From UBA1227 sp963629305 (GTDB lineage Bacteria > Bacillota > Clostridia > Oscillospirales > Acutalibacteraceae), in the NCBI GenBank assembly GCA_963629305.1, contig CAVGIJ010000016.1, positions 1-27,408 on the forward strand: a DNA stretch of 27,408 nt, written 5' to 3'. Shown here piece after piece: positions 7,870 through 15,392 of the stretch. Position 1 is the stretch's first letter. Every line of letters begins with the position of its first letter. The notes under the pieces were generated by a model. The model had not been told where the DNA came from. It made no database searches and saw only the letters and a program-made list of their open reading frames with translations. A program made the translations under genes and the position numbers.

Positions 7870-8229
7870 ATGCCCGGACACAGATCTGACAGAGTAGCAG
7901 AGGATATGCACCGCGAGATAATTGCGGTTATGAAAGAAATAAAGGATCCCCGTGTTGCGGATAAACTGCTCACGGTGGTTCGTGTCACCGTATCTCAAGA
8001 CTTATCCTCGGCAAAAGTATATATAAGTGATTTTAAGGGGATTGAGAGTGCAAAGGAAGCCGTCAAGGTTTTAAACGGTGCCTCCGGATTTATACGCCGT
8101 GAGGTTGGCCAAAATCTTCATCTTCGCAAAGCACCTGAGCTTAGATTCATTGCCGATGATTCCGTTGAGCACGGTATGGAAATTTTCAAAAAGCTCGGAG
8201 ATATTTCAGGAGGACGAAATGATAATTGA
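7870..8229 (+). CDS. rbfA: Ribosome-binding factor A
   Basis: A 119-residue KH-like protein that binds the 30S subunit near the 5' helix of 16S rRNA and helps its late maturation. Family signs: an N-terminal RSDRVAEDMHREI helix, the IKDPRV motif, VTVSQDLSSAKVYIS and the C-terminal LRKAPELRFIADDSVEHG block. It begins 4 bases after infB and overlaps the next gene by 11 bases, fitting tight co-translation in the operon. The length is typical. Confidence 0.95.
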   Translation: MPGHRSDRVAEDMHREIIAVMKEIKDPRVADKLLTVVRVTVSQDLSSAKVYISDFKGIESAKEAVKVLNGASGFIRREVGQNLHLRKAPELRFIADDSVEHGMEIFKKLGDISGGRNDN

Positions 8230-9172
8230 TTCCGACAGAGTGATAGAACTCCTATTGGAAAAAGACAATATTCTTATTCTGACACATAAAAACCCGGATG
8301 GAGACACTTTGGGATGCGGAGTTGCGCTTTGCCGTGTTCTCCGCAAACTCGGCAAGCATGCACGGATTGAAAACTCAGATATCATTCCGAGTAAGTATTC
8401 ATATCTTTTTGATGATCTTCCCGATGAGGAATTTGACCCTGATTTTATAATTGCAGTGGATGTTGCCGACACAAAGTTACTTGGTGAAAAACTTGAAGGG
8501 CTTTACTCTGACAAGGTTGACCTTTGTATTGATCACCACGGTTCAAACCGTGAATTTGCAAGGGAACTGTACCTAAAGCCGGAGGATGGCGCTGCTGCGC
8601 TCACGCTCTACAGAGTAATAAAAAAGATGGGCGTTGAAATAACGCCGCAGATTGCTACTGCTCTTTATACGGGACTTTCGACTGACACAGGATGTTTCAG
8701 ATATTCAAATGCATCATCCGAGTGCTACAGGGTTGCGGCGGATCTCATTGACTGCGGCGCGGACAGCGTAAAGATAAACGTGCTTATGTTTGAAACGAAG
8801 CCGCTTTCATACTTCAGCCTTTTGACTGAAGTTCTTGCGGGTATGCGCACATTTTGTGATGGCCGCGTAGTCGTACTTAAGGTTACTCGCGCAATATTTG
8901 ACAAAACAGGCGCGACACCTGATCAGTGCGATGCTATAGCCGCCATGTCACGTCAGGTTGAGGGCGCCCTTTGCGGTATAACAATGAAAGAAAAACAGGG
9001 CGGCGGATATAAGATATCACTCCGCACGCATGAGCCTCTTGACGCTGCAAAGCTTTGCGGACTTCTCGGCGGTGGCGGTCACGCACGCGCAGCCGGTTGT
9101 GACAGCGGCAGTGATGAAGAGGCAGATCTTAAGATTCTTATAGATGCAGTGTCAAAAGAACTTGAAAATTGA
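8219..9172 (+). CDS. nrnA: DHH/DHHA1 phosphoesterase, NrnA-like (nanoRNase / pAp phosphatase)
   Basis: A 317-residue DHH-superfamily hydrolase with two metal ions. Characterised NrnA proteins degrade very short RNAs and, in some species, dephosphorylate pAp. Motif I is HKNPDGDTLG (His23, Asp27, Asp29), followed by an Asp in AVDVADT (81) and the DHH motif DHHGSN (105-110). The C-terminal DHHA1 substrate-binding domain carries GGGGHARAAG near residue 290. The start at ATG 8219 follows AGGAGG inside the end of rbfA; the frame stays open farther upstream but only in overlap with rbfA. Position between rbfA and truB is the common Firmicutes order. Whether it cleaves RNA, pAp, cyclic dinucleotide products or all of these cannot be told from sequence. 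Confidence 0.92.
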   Translation: MIIDSDRVIELLLEKDNILILTHKNPDGDTLGCGVALCRVLRKLGKHARIENSDIIPSKYSYLFDDLPDEEFDPDFIIAVDVADTKLLGEKLEGLYSDKVDLCIDHHGSNREFARELYLKPEDGAAALTLYRVIKKMGVEITPQIATALYTGLSTDTGCFRYSNASSECYRVAADLIDCGADSVKINVLMFETKPLSYFSLLTEVLAGMRTFCDGRVVVLKVTRAIFDKTGATPDQCDAIAAMSRQVEGALCGITMKEKQGGGYKISLRTHEPLDAAKLCGLLGGGGHARAAGCDSGSDEEADLKILIDAVSKELEN

Positions 9173-9205
9173 TTAGTATAAGCGAACTGTAAAAGGAAAA
9201 TAAAA

Positions 9206-10129
9206 ATGACAGGTTTTATTTGTCTTTACAAACCGGAGGGTATAACATCGTTCGGCGCTGTTGCGAAGGTTCGCGGAATAATGGGCGAAAAAAAAGTCGG
9301 TCACTTAGGGACTCTTGATCCTATGGCAACCGGTGTTCTGCCTGTTATGCTCGGCGGAGCAACAAGATTTCTCGAATTTATTCCTGACAGCAATAAAGCA
9401 TACACAGCGGTTATGAAGCTTGGTATGAGAACGGATACTCTCGACATAACCGGAGAGATAATTGAGACATCGGCAGTGAATGTTTCGTATGAGGATGTAA
9501 AACGTACAGCCGAGAAATTTACGGGAGATATTTTGCAGATACCGCCAATGTATTCTGCAATAAAAAAGAACGGTGTAAAGCTTTATACACTTGCGAGAGC
9601 GGGTGTGGAGATAGAGAGAGAACCCCGTCCGGTTACCGTGTATGGGCTGGATGTACGTAATGATAAGCAGTGCTTTGACACTGCTCTTTCCGATAATGAA
9701 TATATTTTGGATGTTGAGTGCTCGTCCGGAACATATATAAGAACTCTCATTGATGACATTGGCAGGGAACTTGGATGCGGCGCAGTTATGACGAAGCTTG
9801 TTCGTACAAATGCGGCAGGTTTTTCCGTTGCCGATTCTGTTACAATTGCACAATTGCAATCTCTTAAGGATGCTGATAAGATGAGCGAGTTATGCTCATA
9901 TGTTCAAAGTGTTGAAAATGTGCTTTGTGCATACCCGGAAGTTTTTGTGAGTGACGGTCAGGCACAGCGGTTTAAAAACGGCGGAAGTTTAAACCTTGCA
10001 AGACTCAAAGGGTGCAATGAAAACGGTATATACAGAGTAAAGACTCAGTCCGGAGAATTTCTGGGGCTGGGAGAGGTTGATATTTCAAGTGAAATTTTCA
10101 GATTCAGACGAGTATACAATGAAAGGTGA
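9206..10129 (+). CDS. truB: tRNA pseudouridine(55) synthase TruB
   Basis: A 307-residue pseudouridine synthase that isomerises U55 in the T-loop of tRNAs. Catalytic motif VGHLGTLDPMATGVLP holds the nucleophile Asp38. The KRPP-type region appears as PPMYSAIKKNGVKLY and the RNA-binding motif III as VECSSGTYIRTLIDDIG. The C-terminal 70 residues form a small PUA-like or TruB-specific domain. AAAAGGAA precedes the ATG. It lies 33 bases downstream of nrnA and 8 bases upstream of ribF, in the standard operon order. Confidence 0.96.
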   Translation: MTGFICLYKPEGITSFGAVAKVRGIMGEKKVGHLGTLDPMATGVLPVMLGGATRFLEFIPDSNKAYTAVMKLGMRTDTLDITGEIIETSAVNVSYEDVKRTAEKFTGDILQIPPMYSAIKKNGVKLYTLARAGVEIEREPRPVTVYGLDVRNDKQCFDTALSDNEYILDVECSSGTYIRTLIDDIGRELGCGAVMTKLVRTNAAGFSVADSVTIAQLQSLKDADKMSELCSYVQSVENVLCAYPEVFVSDGQAQRFKNGGSLNLARLKGCNENGIYRVKTQSGEFLGLGEVDISSEIFRFRRVYNER

Positions 10130-10137
10130 TGAATTAA

Positions 10138-11019
10138 ATGAGTTCTGTGGTTGCACTCGGTAACTTTGACGGCCTTCATACGGGTCATATGAGTGTAATA
10201 AACGCTGCTCTTAAAATGGCTGAAAAATTGTCGGCCACACCATATGCGCTTACTTTCAAGGAGCACCCATTACTTATTTTAAACGGTTCTTCACCATCCT
10301 TCCTTTTTACAGATGATATACGCACACAGGCGTTTAAAGAGGCAGGGATAACACCTTGTATGATTTCGTTTACGGAGATAAAGGATATGACTCCGGAAGA
10401 GTTCTTTGAAAAAATCCTTGTCGGTCGTATGAGCGCAGCCGGTGTGTGTTGCGGTTTTAATTATTCATTCGGAAAAGGAGGAGCCGGAACTCCTGAACTT
10501 TTGAAAAAATTGTGTGAAGAACACGGTCTTGAAATTTCAGTATCACCCGAACTTGATTTTGAGGGCGAAGCGGTAAGTTCAAGCCGAATCAGAAAGGCTA
10601 TAGAGGACGGCGAGATTGAGAAAGCCAATGTGATGCTCGGACGTCCATTTACATATAGGCAAAAGGTTGTAGACGGTGATAAGCGCGGGCGCAGTATGGG
10701 AACACCTACTATAAACCAGTATTTGACTCCCGGGTTGGTTGAACCGAAGCACGGTGTTTATATGTCAAAAACGACAGTAGACGGAAAGAAATTTTATTCG
10801 ATAACCAACATTGGGGTAAGGCCTACCGTAGGAGTAGGACCCACAGATTGTGAAACATATATTTTGGACTTTGATGGTGACCTCTATGGAAAATATGTTG
10901 AGGTAAGCCTTCTTTCTTTTCTTCGTGAAGAGAAAAAGTTTGAGTCAATTTCTGCCCTTGAGGAACAAATTATGGCAGATACACTCAAAGTACGCAAAAT
11001 TGTAAAGCTTATACAATAA
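10138..11019 (+). CDS. ribF: Bifunctional riboflavin kinase / FAD synthetase
   Basis: A 293-residue enzyme that makes FMN from riboflavin and then FAD. The N-terminal adenylyltransferase domain carries ALGNFDGLHTGH and the later SSSRIRKAI segment. The C-terminal riboflavin kinase domain (about 165-290) has GTPTIN where most members have PTAN, then GVYMS, NIGVRPTVG and the Glu of CETYILDF. The N-terminus is about 15 residues shorter than in Bacillus RibC, with no usable upstream start, so the short form is probably real. The GGTGATG run provides a weak ribosome binding site. Last gene of the rimP operon, directly followed by its terminator. Confidence 0.94.
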   Translation: MSSVVALGNFDGLHTGHMSVINAALKMAEKLSATPYALTFKEHPLLILNGSSPSFLFTDDIRTQAFKEAGITPCMISFTEIKDMTPEEFFEKILVGRMSAAGVCCGFNYSFGKGGAGTPELLKKLCEEHGLEISVSPELDFEGEAVSSSRIRKAIEDGEIEKANVMLGRPFTYRQKVVDGDKRGRSMGTPTINQYLTPGLVEPKHGVYMSKTTVDGKKFYSITNIGVRPTVGVGPTDCETYILDFDGDLYGKYVEVSLLSFLREEKKFESISALEEQIMADTLKVRKIVKLIQ

Positions 11020-11068
11020 AAAAGGAAAGGCCTCGAGCGGTTCTCTACGCTCAAGGTCTTTCCTTTTT
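11020..11068 (+). terminator. Intrinsic terminator ending the rimP-ribF operon
   Basis: Long hairpin begins one base after the ribF stop. GGAAAGGCCT on the 5' side pairs with AGGTCTTTCC, GAGCG pairs with CGCTC around the loop, and TTTTT follows. A small bulge lies in the middle. Because the stem starts with A-runs it could also work in the other direction. Confidence 0.85.
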
Positions 11069-11309
11069 CGCATATGCTTAAGGCACCGACAACGGTTCAG
11101 CCTTCGGCAACCGGATTGATCAGCCAATATTCATTAAGTGCGTACAAACAAAGCAAAATGTATATGTGGATTGATGGAATTACACGTGGAACACTCAGCG
11201 TTGTAAGAAGCGGCATGATCGACATCGTCATTCTTGTTGATGTCGGTGTTGCGAATTACGGGGATGAAGAGTTGGCTTATTGGCCGGCTTTTCATTTTCC
11301 ATTTTTCAC
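11069..11309 (+). other. Gene-poor spacer with an uncertain ORF (11074-11325)
   Basis: Between the ribF terminator and the rpsO promoter I see no recognisable gene. An open frame of 83 residues runs through it (11074-11325; MLKAPTTVQPSATG..., middle part KMYMWIDGITRGTLSVVRSG). It has no ribosome binding site at the first or internal ATG, its end runs through the -35 box of the rpsO promoter, and the last residues are low-complexity Phe/Leu. The middle looks protein-like, so it may be a remnant of a lost gene rather than pure chance. Confidence 0.3.
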
Positions 11310-11338
11310 TTTACTTTTGTTATAAGTTGTGGTATAGT
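11310..11338 (+). promoter_or_regulatory. Promoter for rpsO(-pnp)
   Basis: TTTACT (11310-11315), 17-base spacer, TATAGT (11333-11338). The transcript would start near 11345, giving a leader of about 98 bases for rpsO. Confidence 0.55.
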
Positions 11339-11344
11339 TATTAA

Positions 11345-11442
11345 GCCTTTTTCTTGGAGTGCGGATTAAAACGTCAATGACGGCACATCACCAAACCGCA
11401 CGCTAGGAGGATCGCATACTATTTTTTAATGAGGTGACAAAC
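11345..11442 (+). promoter_or_regulatory. Structured rpsO leader, candidate S15 autoregulatory RNA
   Basis: GTGCGG (11359-11364) pairs with CCGCAC (11396-11401) to close a domain that holds a smaller hairpin CGTC-AAT-GACG (11372-11382). An AGGAGG lies just downstream (11405-11410), but the true ribosome binding site for rpsO is GAGGTG at 11431-11436. Ribosomal protein S15 represses its own mRNA through different leader folds in several bacterial groups; that this leader does the same is inference from position and structure. Confidence 0.5.
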
Positions 11443-11706
11443 ATGACACAGGCTGAAAAGCAGGCTATTATCGCTGAGTATGCAACACACGAGGGTGACA
11501 CAGGTTCACCGGAGGTTCAGATTGCCGTTCTCACAAAGAGAATCAACGACTTAAACGAACATCTCCGTGAGCACTCACATGACCATCACTCAAGAAGAGG
11601 TCTTCTTAAGATGGTAGGTCACAGACGTAACCTTCTTGCATATCTTCAGAAGAACGACATTGAAAGATACCGTTCTATAGTTTCAAGACTTGGTTTACGT
11701 AAGTAA
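11443..11706 (+). CDS. rpsO: 30S ribosomal protein S15
   Basis: An 87-residue primary-binding protein of the small subunit; it binds the three-way junction of 16S helices 20-22. Family signature is clear: THEGDTGSPEVQIAVLT, then LNEHLREHSHDHHSRRGLLKMVGHRRNLLAYL with the RNA-contacting His/Arg cluster. Length is standard. The ATG at 11443 follows GAGGTG; an in-frame GTG at 11434 is part of that site and not a start. Followed by pnp, the same pairing as in E. coli and many Firmicutes. Confidence 0.97.
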   Translation: MTQAEKQAIIAEYATHEGDTGSPEVQIAVLTKRINDLNEHLREHSHDHHSRRGLLKMVGHRRNLLAYLQKNDIERYRSIVSRLGLRK

Positions 11707-11716
11707 GACCGCAACA

Positions 11717-11752
11717 GGCAGACGGCACGTTGTGCTGTCTGCCTTAATTAGC
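11717..11752 (+). terminator. Strong hairpin after rpsO (terminator or RNA-processing site)
   Basis: Twelve-pair stem GGCAGACGGCAC (11717-11728) / GTGCTGTCTGCC (11732-11743) with one G-T pair and a 3-base GTT loop, followed by TTAATTAG. The T-run is poor, so it may be a partial terminator, a 3'-end stabiliser of rpsO mRNA, or a processing site in an rpsO-pnp transcript. Confidence 0.6.
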
Positions 11753-11767
11753 ATTTACAGGTAAACA

Positions 11768-11882
11768 TTGAGGGAGGTTACCTTCAAGGATTAGCAGTGA
11801 ATAAAGCACCCGGACACCAACCGGATTTTTTATTTATTGCTAAACCTCCGGGTCATACATTGACCCGAAAAACCTCCCTTGA
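11768..11882 (+). promoter_or_regulatory. Three-helix leader RNA upstream of pnp
   Basis: P1: AGGGAGGTT (11771-11779) pairs with AACCTCCCT (11871-11879), extendable to 12 pairs with wobbles. P2: 15 pairs with two G-T, 11791-11805 with 11829-11843, capped by a possible CCGG/CCGG loop-stem. P3: CGGGTCA (11849-11855) with TGACCCG (11861-11867), loop TACAT. Together they make a three-way junction ending just before the pnp ribosome binding site AAGGAAGG (11894-11901). A second copy of AACCTCC (11843-11849) can replace the 3' strand of P1, giving a competing fold. PNPase autoregulates its own mRNA in E. coli via leader stems; here that is inference. Confidence 0.6.
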
Positions 11883-11908
11883 AATAAAAAGAAAAGGAAG
11901 GCAAAAAA

Positions 11909-14101
11909 ATGTTTTTTAAAGACTTTAAAGTTTATGAAACAACTCTTGCAGGTCGACCGCTCAGACTTGAGACAGGTAAAATGGCCGGTCTTGCAAATGC
12001 TGCTATTCTCGCACGTTACGGTGAGACAGCAGTTCTCTGTACAGTAACAGCATCCGCAAAACCGAGGGAGGGCGTTGACTTTTTCCCACTCTCAGTTGAC
12101 TACGAGGAGAAGATGTACTCCGTAGGCAGAATCCCGGGCTCCTTCCAAAGACGTGAGGGAAAAGCCGCAGACAAGGCTATTCTTGCAGGACGTTGTATTG
12201 ACAGACCTATCCGTCCTCTTTTCCCGAAGGACATGAGAAACGACTGCTCTGTTGTTGCAACGGTTATGTCCGTTGATCCCGATTGCTCACCTGAAATTAC
12301 GGCAGCTATCGGTGTTTCAACCGCGATTGCCATTTCGGACATTCCATGGGACGGTCCGATTTCCTCAGTAAATGTAGGACTTGTTGATGACGAAATAGTT
12401 ATCAACCCGACACTTGAGCAGAGAGCAAAGACAGACCTTACTCTTACGGTTTCTTCAACTGCTGACCTTGTTGCAATGATCGAGGCAGGCGGTAACGAGA
12501 TTCCCGAGGATAAGATGTTTGAGTGTATCATGGCAGGTCATGAGGCAAACAAAGAGGTTGTTAAATTCATAAATTCTATTGTTGCTGAAATAGGCAAGCC
12601 TAAGTTTGAGTTCGAGTCAAATGATCCGGATCCTGAAATCCTTGCTGAGATTGAGGCGTTCTGTGTTGCCGATGTTGAGAAAGCTCTTGACACGGATGAC
12701 AAAAAGATTCGTGACGAAAGACTTCTTCCGATATACGATGCTGTCCATGAAAAGTATGATGAGCAGTTCGAGGGTCAGGAGGGCAAGATTGAAGAAATCA
12801 TGTACCTTATCCAAAAGCACGTTGTAAGACGTTGGCTCAAGGATGAAAAGAAGCGTGTTGACGGACGCGGTATTGATGAAATCCGTCCTCTTAACGCCGA
12901 AGTTGACCTTCTTCCGCGTGTACATGGTTCAGGTCTCTTCACAAGAGGTCAGACACAGGTCCTTTCAGTTGCAACTCTTGCATCTCTCTCAGAGGCACAG
13001 AAACTTGACGGACTTGATGAAGAGAAGGAAAAGCGATACATCCACCATTACAACTTCCCGTCATATTCGGTAGGTGAGACAAAGCCTCCGCGTGGACCGG
13101 GACGTCGTGAGATTGGTCACGGTGCTCTTGCAGAACGCGCACTTGTACCGGTTATTCCGTCAATAGAGGAATTCCCGTATGCAATCCGTGTCGTTTCTGA
13201 GGTTCTCTCATCAAACGGTTCAACAAGCCAGGGCTCAATTTGCGGTTCAACACTTGCACTTATGGCTGCCGGTGTTCCCATAAAGGCTCCTGTTGCAGGT
13301 ATTTCGTGCGGCCTTATCACAGGTGACGAGGGCGTATACGGTGACTTTATGACAATGGTTGATATCCAGGGACTTGAGGATTTCTACGGAGATATGGACT
13401 TCAAGGTTGCAGGTACAAAGAAGGGTATCACAGCTATCCAGATGGACCTTAAGGTTCACGGACTTACTCCTGAAATAATAAAAGAAGCATTTGAAAAGAC
13501 AAGAAAGGCACGCCTTTATATACTTGACGAAATCATGCTCAAGTGTATCCCGGCTCCGAGAGAGGAACTTTCAAAGTACGCTCCGAAGATGCTTACAACA
13601 AAGATTGATCCTGAAAAGATCGGAGACGTTATCGGTAAGCAGGGCAAGGTTATCCAGAAGATTTGTGCTGAATGCAACTGTAAGGTTGACGTAAACGACG
13701 AAGGCAATGTATTTGTTTCCGCAATTGACCTTGAAGATGCAAAGCGTGCAATCTTTATGGTTGAAACTATAGCAAACGATCCTGAAATAGGCGCTATCTA
13801 CAAGGGCGTTGTTACAAGACTTATGAGCTTTGGCGCATTTGTTGAAATTGCTCCGGGCAAAGAGGGACTTGTACACATCTCACGTCTCGATGTAAAGAGG
13901 ACGGAAAAGGTTGAAGATGTTGTTGCAGTTGGCGATGAGATCATCGTTAAGGTTATCGAGATAGATGATCAGGGCAGAATCAACCTTTCACGCAGAGACG
14001 CTCTTATCGAGGTTGAGGGTGCGGTTCCCGAAAACGATATTTCCGATGTACCGCCGAGAAAGCGCGGAGGAAATAATTTCCACCGCGGCGGCAGAAGATA
14101 A
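11909..14101 (+). CDS. pnp: Polyribonucleotide nucleotidyltransferase (PNPase)
   Basis: A 730-residue trimeric 3'-5' exoribonuclease that degrades RNA with phosphate and can also add tails. Two RNase PH domains are joined by an all-helical domain: the first at about 10-230, the second at about 320-555. The second domain keeps the catalytic residues Asp491, Asp497 and Lys499 in EDFYGDMDFK. It is followed by a KH domain (IGDVIGKQGKVIQKI, from 571) and an S1 domain (about 629-697), then a short basic Gly/Arg tail. AAGGAAGG lies 8 bases before the ATG. Complete and of typical length. Probably controlled through the structured leader at 11768. Confidence 0.97.
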   Translation: MFFKDFKVYETTLAGRPLRLETGKMAGLANAAILARYGETAVLCTVTASAKPREGVDFFPLSVDYEEKMYSVGRIPGSFQRREGKAADKAILAGRCIDRPIRPLFPKDMRNDCSVVATVMSVDPDCSPEITAAIGVSTAIAISDIPWDGPISSVNVGLVDDEIVINPTLEQRAKTDLTLTVSSTADLVAMIEAGGNEIPEDKMFECIMAGHEANKEVVKFINSIVAEIGKPKFEFESNDPDPEILAEIEAFCVADVEKALDTDDKKIRDERLLPIYDAVHEKYDEQFEGQEGKIEEIMYLIQKHVVRRWLKDEKKRVDGRGIDEIRPLNAEVDLLPRVHGSGLFTRGQTQVLSVATLASLSEAQKLDGLDEEKEKRYIHHYNFPSYSVGETKPPRGPGRREIGHGALAERALVPVIPSIEEFPYAIRVVSEVLSSNGSTSQGSICGSTLALMAAGVPIKAPVAGISCGLITGDEGVYGDFMTMVDIQGLEDFYGDMDFKVAGTKKGITAIQMDLKVHGLTPEIIKEAFEKTRKARLYILDEIMLKCIPAPREELSKYAPKMLTTKIDPEKIGDVIGKQGKVIQKICAECNCKVDVNDEGNVFVSAIDLEDAKRAIFMVETIANDPEIGAIYKGVVTRLMSFGAFVEIAPGKEGLVHISRLDVKRTEKVEDVVAVGDEIIVKVIEIDDQGRINLSRRDALIEVEGAVPENDISDVPPRKRGGNNFHRGGRR

Positions 14102-14133
14102 ACTGACGTTTGAGTTTTAGGGGGTTCAATAAA

Positions 14134-14808
14134 ATGAGTACTCCGAAAAAGAAAGGGTGGGCTTTGCCACTCGGTATAGTAGTAATTATTTTTGCTGCGG
14201 TCGGCTTGGTGTTTACGATTATTGCCGCCGTGAACGGGATAAAGGGAGTTGTGGACAATTCCGCAAAGGAAAAAGAAACATACCAAAAAATGCTTGTTCC
14301 GGTTGTTATGAATGATATTGATGAGTTTGACGACGTTACAAAGGCAAATATGAGCCAGCTCATTGAAGCTTCTATCTGGTCTATAATCAAAAGTGACATT
14401 TCAACCGACAAATATGAAACCGGGGACGGTGTACTTCTGTTTCCGGAAGAGGATGTTGAAAGTGCATTCACAAAGCTTTTCGGAACAGATGTTCAAATAA
14501 AACACCAGAGCGTTACATCGACTGCTTTTCAGTTCGAATATGACAGCAGCAAAAAGGTATACAAGGTGCCTATCACCGGAGTTGACCCGACATATACGCC
14601 GAAGGTTCTTGATGTTTCTAAAAAGGGTAGCAATATAATTCTTACGGTTGCATATGTTTCGGGAAGTGATTGGGTACAGTCTGATACCGGAGAGATGGTC
14701 TCGCCGGATCCGAGCAAGTATGTTAAGATCACACTTCGAAAGAAGGATAAGTCTTACTTCATAAACTCAATCCAGTCGACAAGCGCACCTGAAACCATAA
14801 AAAAATAA
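14134..14808 (+). CDS. Hypothetical membrane-anchored protein
   Basis: A 224-residue protein I do not recognise. The basic N-terminus MSTPKKKGW is followed by one hydrophobic segment (about 9-35, LPLGIVVIIFAAVGLVFTII), then a mostly polar, Lys/Asp/Ser-rich domain with beta-like stretches. No lipobox Cys follows the helix, so it is probably an uncleaved anchor with the rest of the protein outside the cell. GGGGG at about 14120 precedes the ATG; an upstream in-frame start at 14110 has no ribosome binding site. It lies 32 bases after pnp, so it may be cotranscribed, and it ends before a strong terminator. Function unknown. Confidence 0.75.
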   Translation: MSTPKKKGWALPLGIVVIIFAAVGLVFTIIAAVNGIKGVVDNSAKEKETYQKMLVPVVMNDIDEFDDVTKANMSQLIEASIWSIIKSDISTDKYETGDGVLLFPEEDVESAFTKLFGTDVQIKHQSVTSTAFQFEYDSSKKVYKVPITGVDPTYTPKVLDVSKKGSNIILTVAYVSGSDWVQSDTGEMVSPDPSKYVKITLRKKDKSYFINSIQSTSAPETIKK

Positions 14809-14832
14809 AGCAATAATCAAATGAGTGAAAGG

Positions 14833-14872
14833 AAAAAGGCTTTTTGGAGTGAAAACTTCAAAAAGCCTTTTT
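14833..14872. terminator. Bidirectional intrinsic terminator
   Basis: Eighteen-pair stem (14833-14850 with 14855-14872) with one G-T pair and a GAAA loop. The stem has A-runs on the 5' side and T-runs on the 3' side, so it can end both the pnp transcript and the convergent abrB-like gene on the minus strand. Confidence 0.9.
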
Positions 14873-14904
14873 GTTGTTTGTGTTTTATCAAATTGACAAG
14901 TAGA

Positions 14905-15156
14905 TTATTCGGCAATCTTGCCAATCTTTTTACCGCATTCTGAGCATACTTTTACGCCTTCATATTCGAAAACATCGTCAAGTGAACCACAGAAGACACA
15001 CGCAGGAGCATACCTGCGGAGAACAATTGTGTCTTTGTCGGTAAAGATTTCAACGGCAGGATTTTCGCCAACTAAAGAGAACTCACGGCGGAGTTCTTTC
15101 GGGAGAACAAGTCTTCCTGCTTCGTCAATATGACGTACAACCCCAGTTGATTTCAT
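14905..15156 (-). CDS. AbrB/MazE/SpoVT-family DNA-binding protein with C-terminal zinc ribbon
   Basis: An 83-residue transition-state-type regulator. Residues 1-47 are the swapped-hairpin AbrB domain (STGVVRHIDEAGRLVLPKEL is the typical DNA-contacting start). The C-terminal 30 residues carry Cys53-x2-Cys56 and Cys71-x2-Cys74, a small zinc ribbon in place of the usual AbrB oligomerisation tail. It probably binds AT-rich promoters as a dimer or tetramer. A weak AAAGG lies 12 bases before the start codon. It has its own near-consensus promoter (15215-15243, minus strand). Targets cannot be read from the sequence; the AT-rich region around its own promoter makes autoregulation plausible. Confidence 0.88.
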   Translation of the reverse strand: MKSTGVVRHIDEAGRLVLPKELRREFSLVGENPAVEIFTDKDTIVLRRYAPACVFCGSLDDVFEYEGVKVCSECGKKIGKIAE

Positions 15157-15214
15157 AACTTAACACAACCTTTTGTAATTTGCTGATGCGAAAAAATCTT
15201 TGCATCTATGGCTT

Positions 15215-15243
15215 AGTATACTTAATTCGACAAAAATAGTCAA
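15215..15243 (-). promoter_or_regulatory. Promoter for the abrB-like gene
   Basis: On the minus strand: TTGACT (15243-15238), 17-base spacer, TATACT (15220-15215), followed by a leader of about 50 bases. Confidence 0.75.
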
Positions 15244-15257
15244 CTAATCAAATACAT

Positions 15258-15392
15258 AATAGTTACGAAAAATCCATATATTCAATGAATATTACGGCAA
15301 ATTTATTGGGACTCGGAAGTGCGACTGCTCTTTCGGCGGATATTACATCGTTTATCCTCTCGTCACTGCTTGCAAGAATAATGTATACATGA
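15258..15392 (+). pseudogene. Probable remnant of spmA (spore maturation protein A)
   Basis: The frame ending at the TGA around 15392 reads ...SIYSMNITANLLGLGSA and then ALSADITSFILSSLLARIMYT. The first part closely resembles the most conserved stretch of SpmA (MN-x-x-AN-x-LGLGNA), and the second resembles the hydrophobic C-terminus of that protein. The middle of the family's sequence is missing, as is everything before it, and no ribosome binding site precedes the ATG at 15285. I read it as a gene worn down by deletion. The similarity is from memory of the family, not from a search. Confidence 0.45.

Noticed and set aside
11429..11436. Two-codon ORF (ATG AGG TGA) overlapping the rpsO ribosome binding site
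   Set aside because: No properly spaced Shine-Dalgarno site and it coincides with the GAGGTG of rpsO; probably chance.
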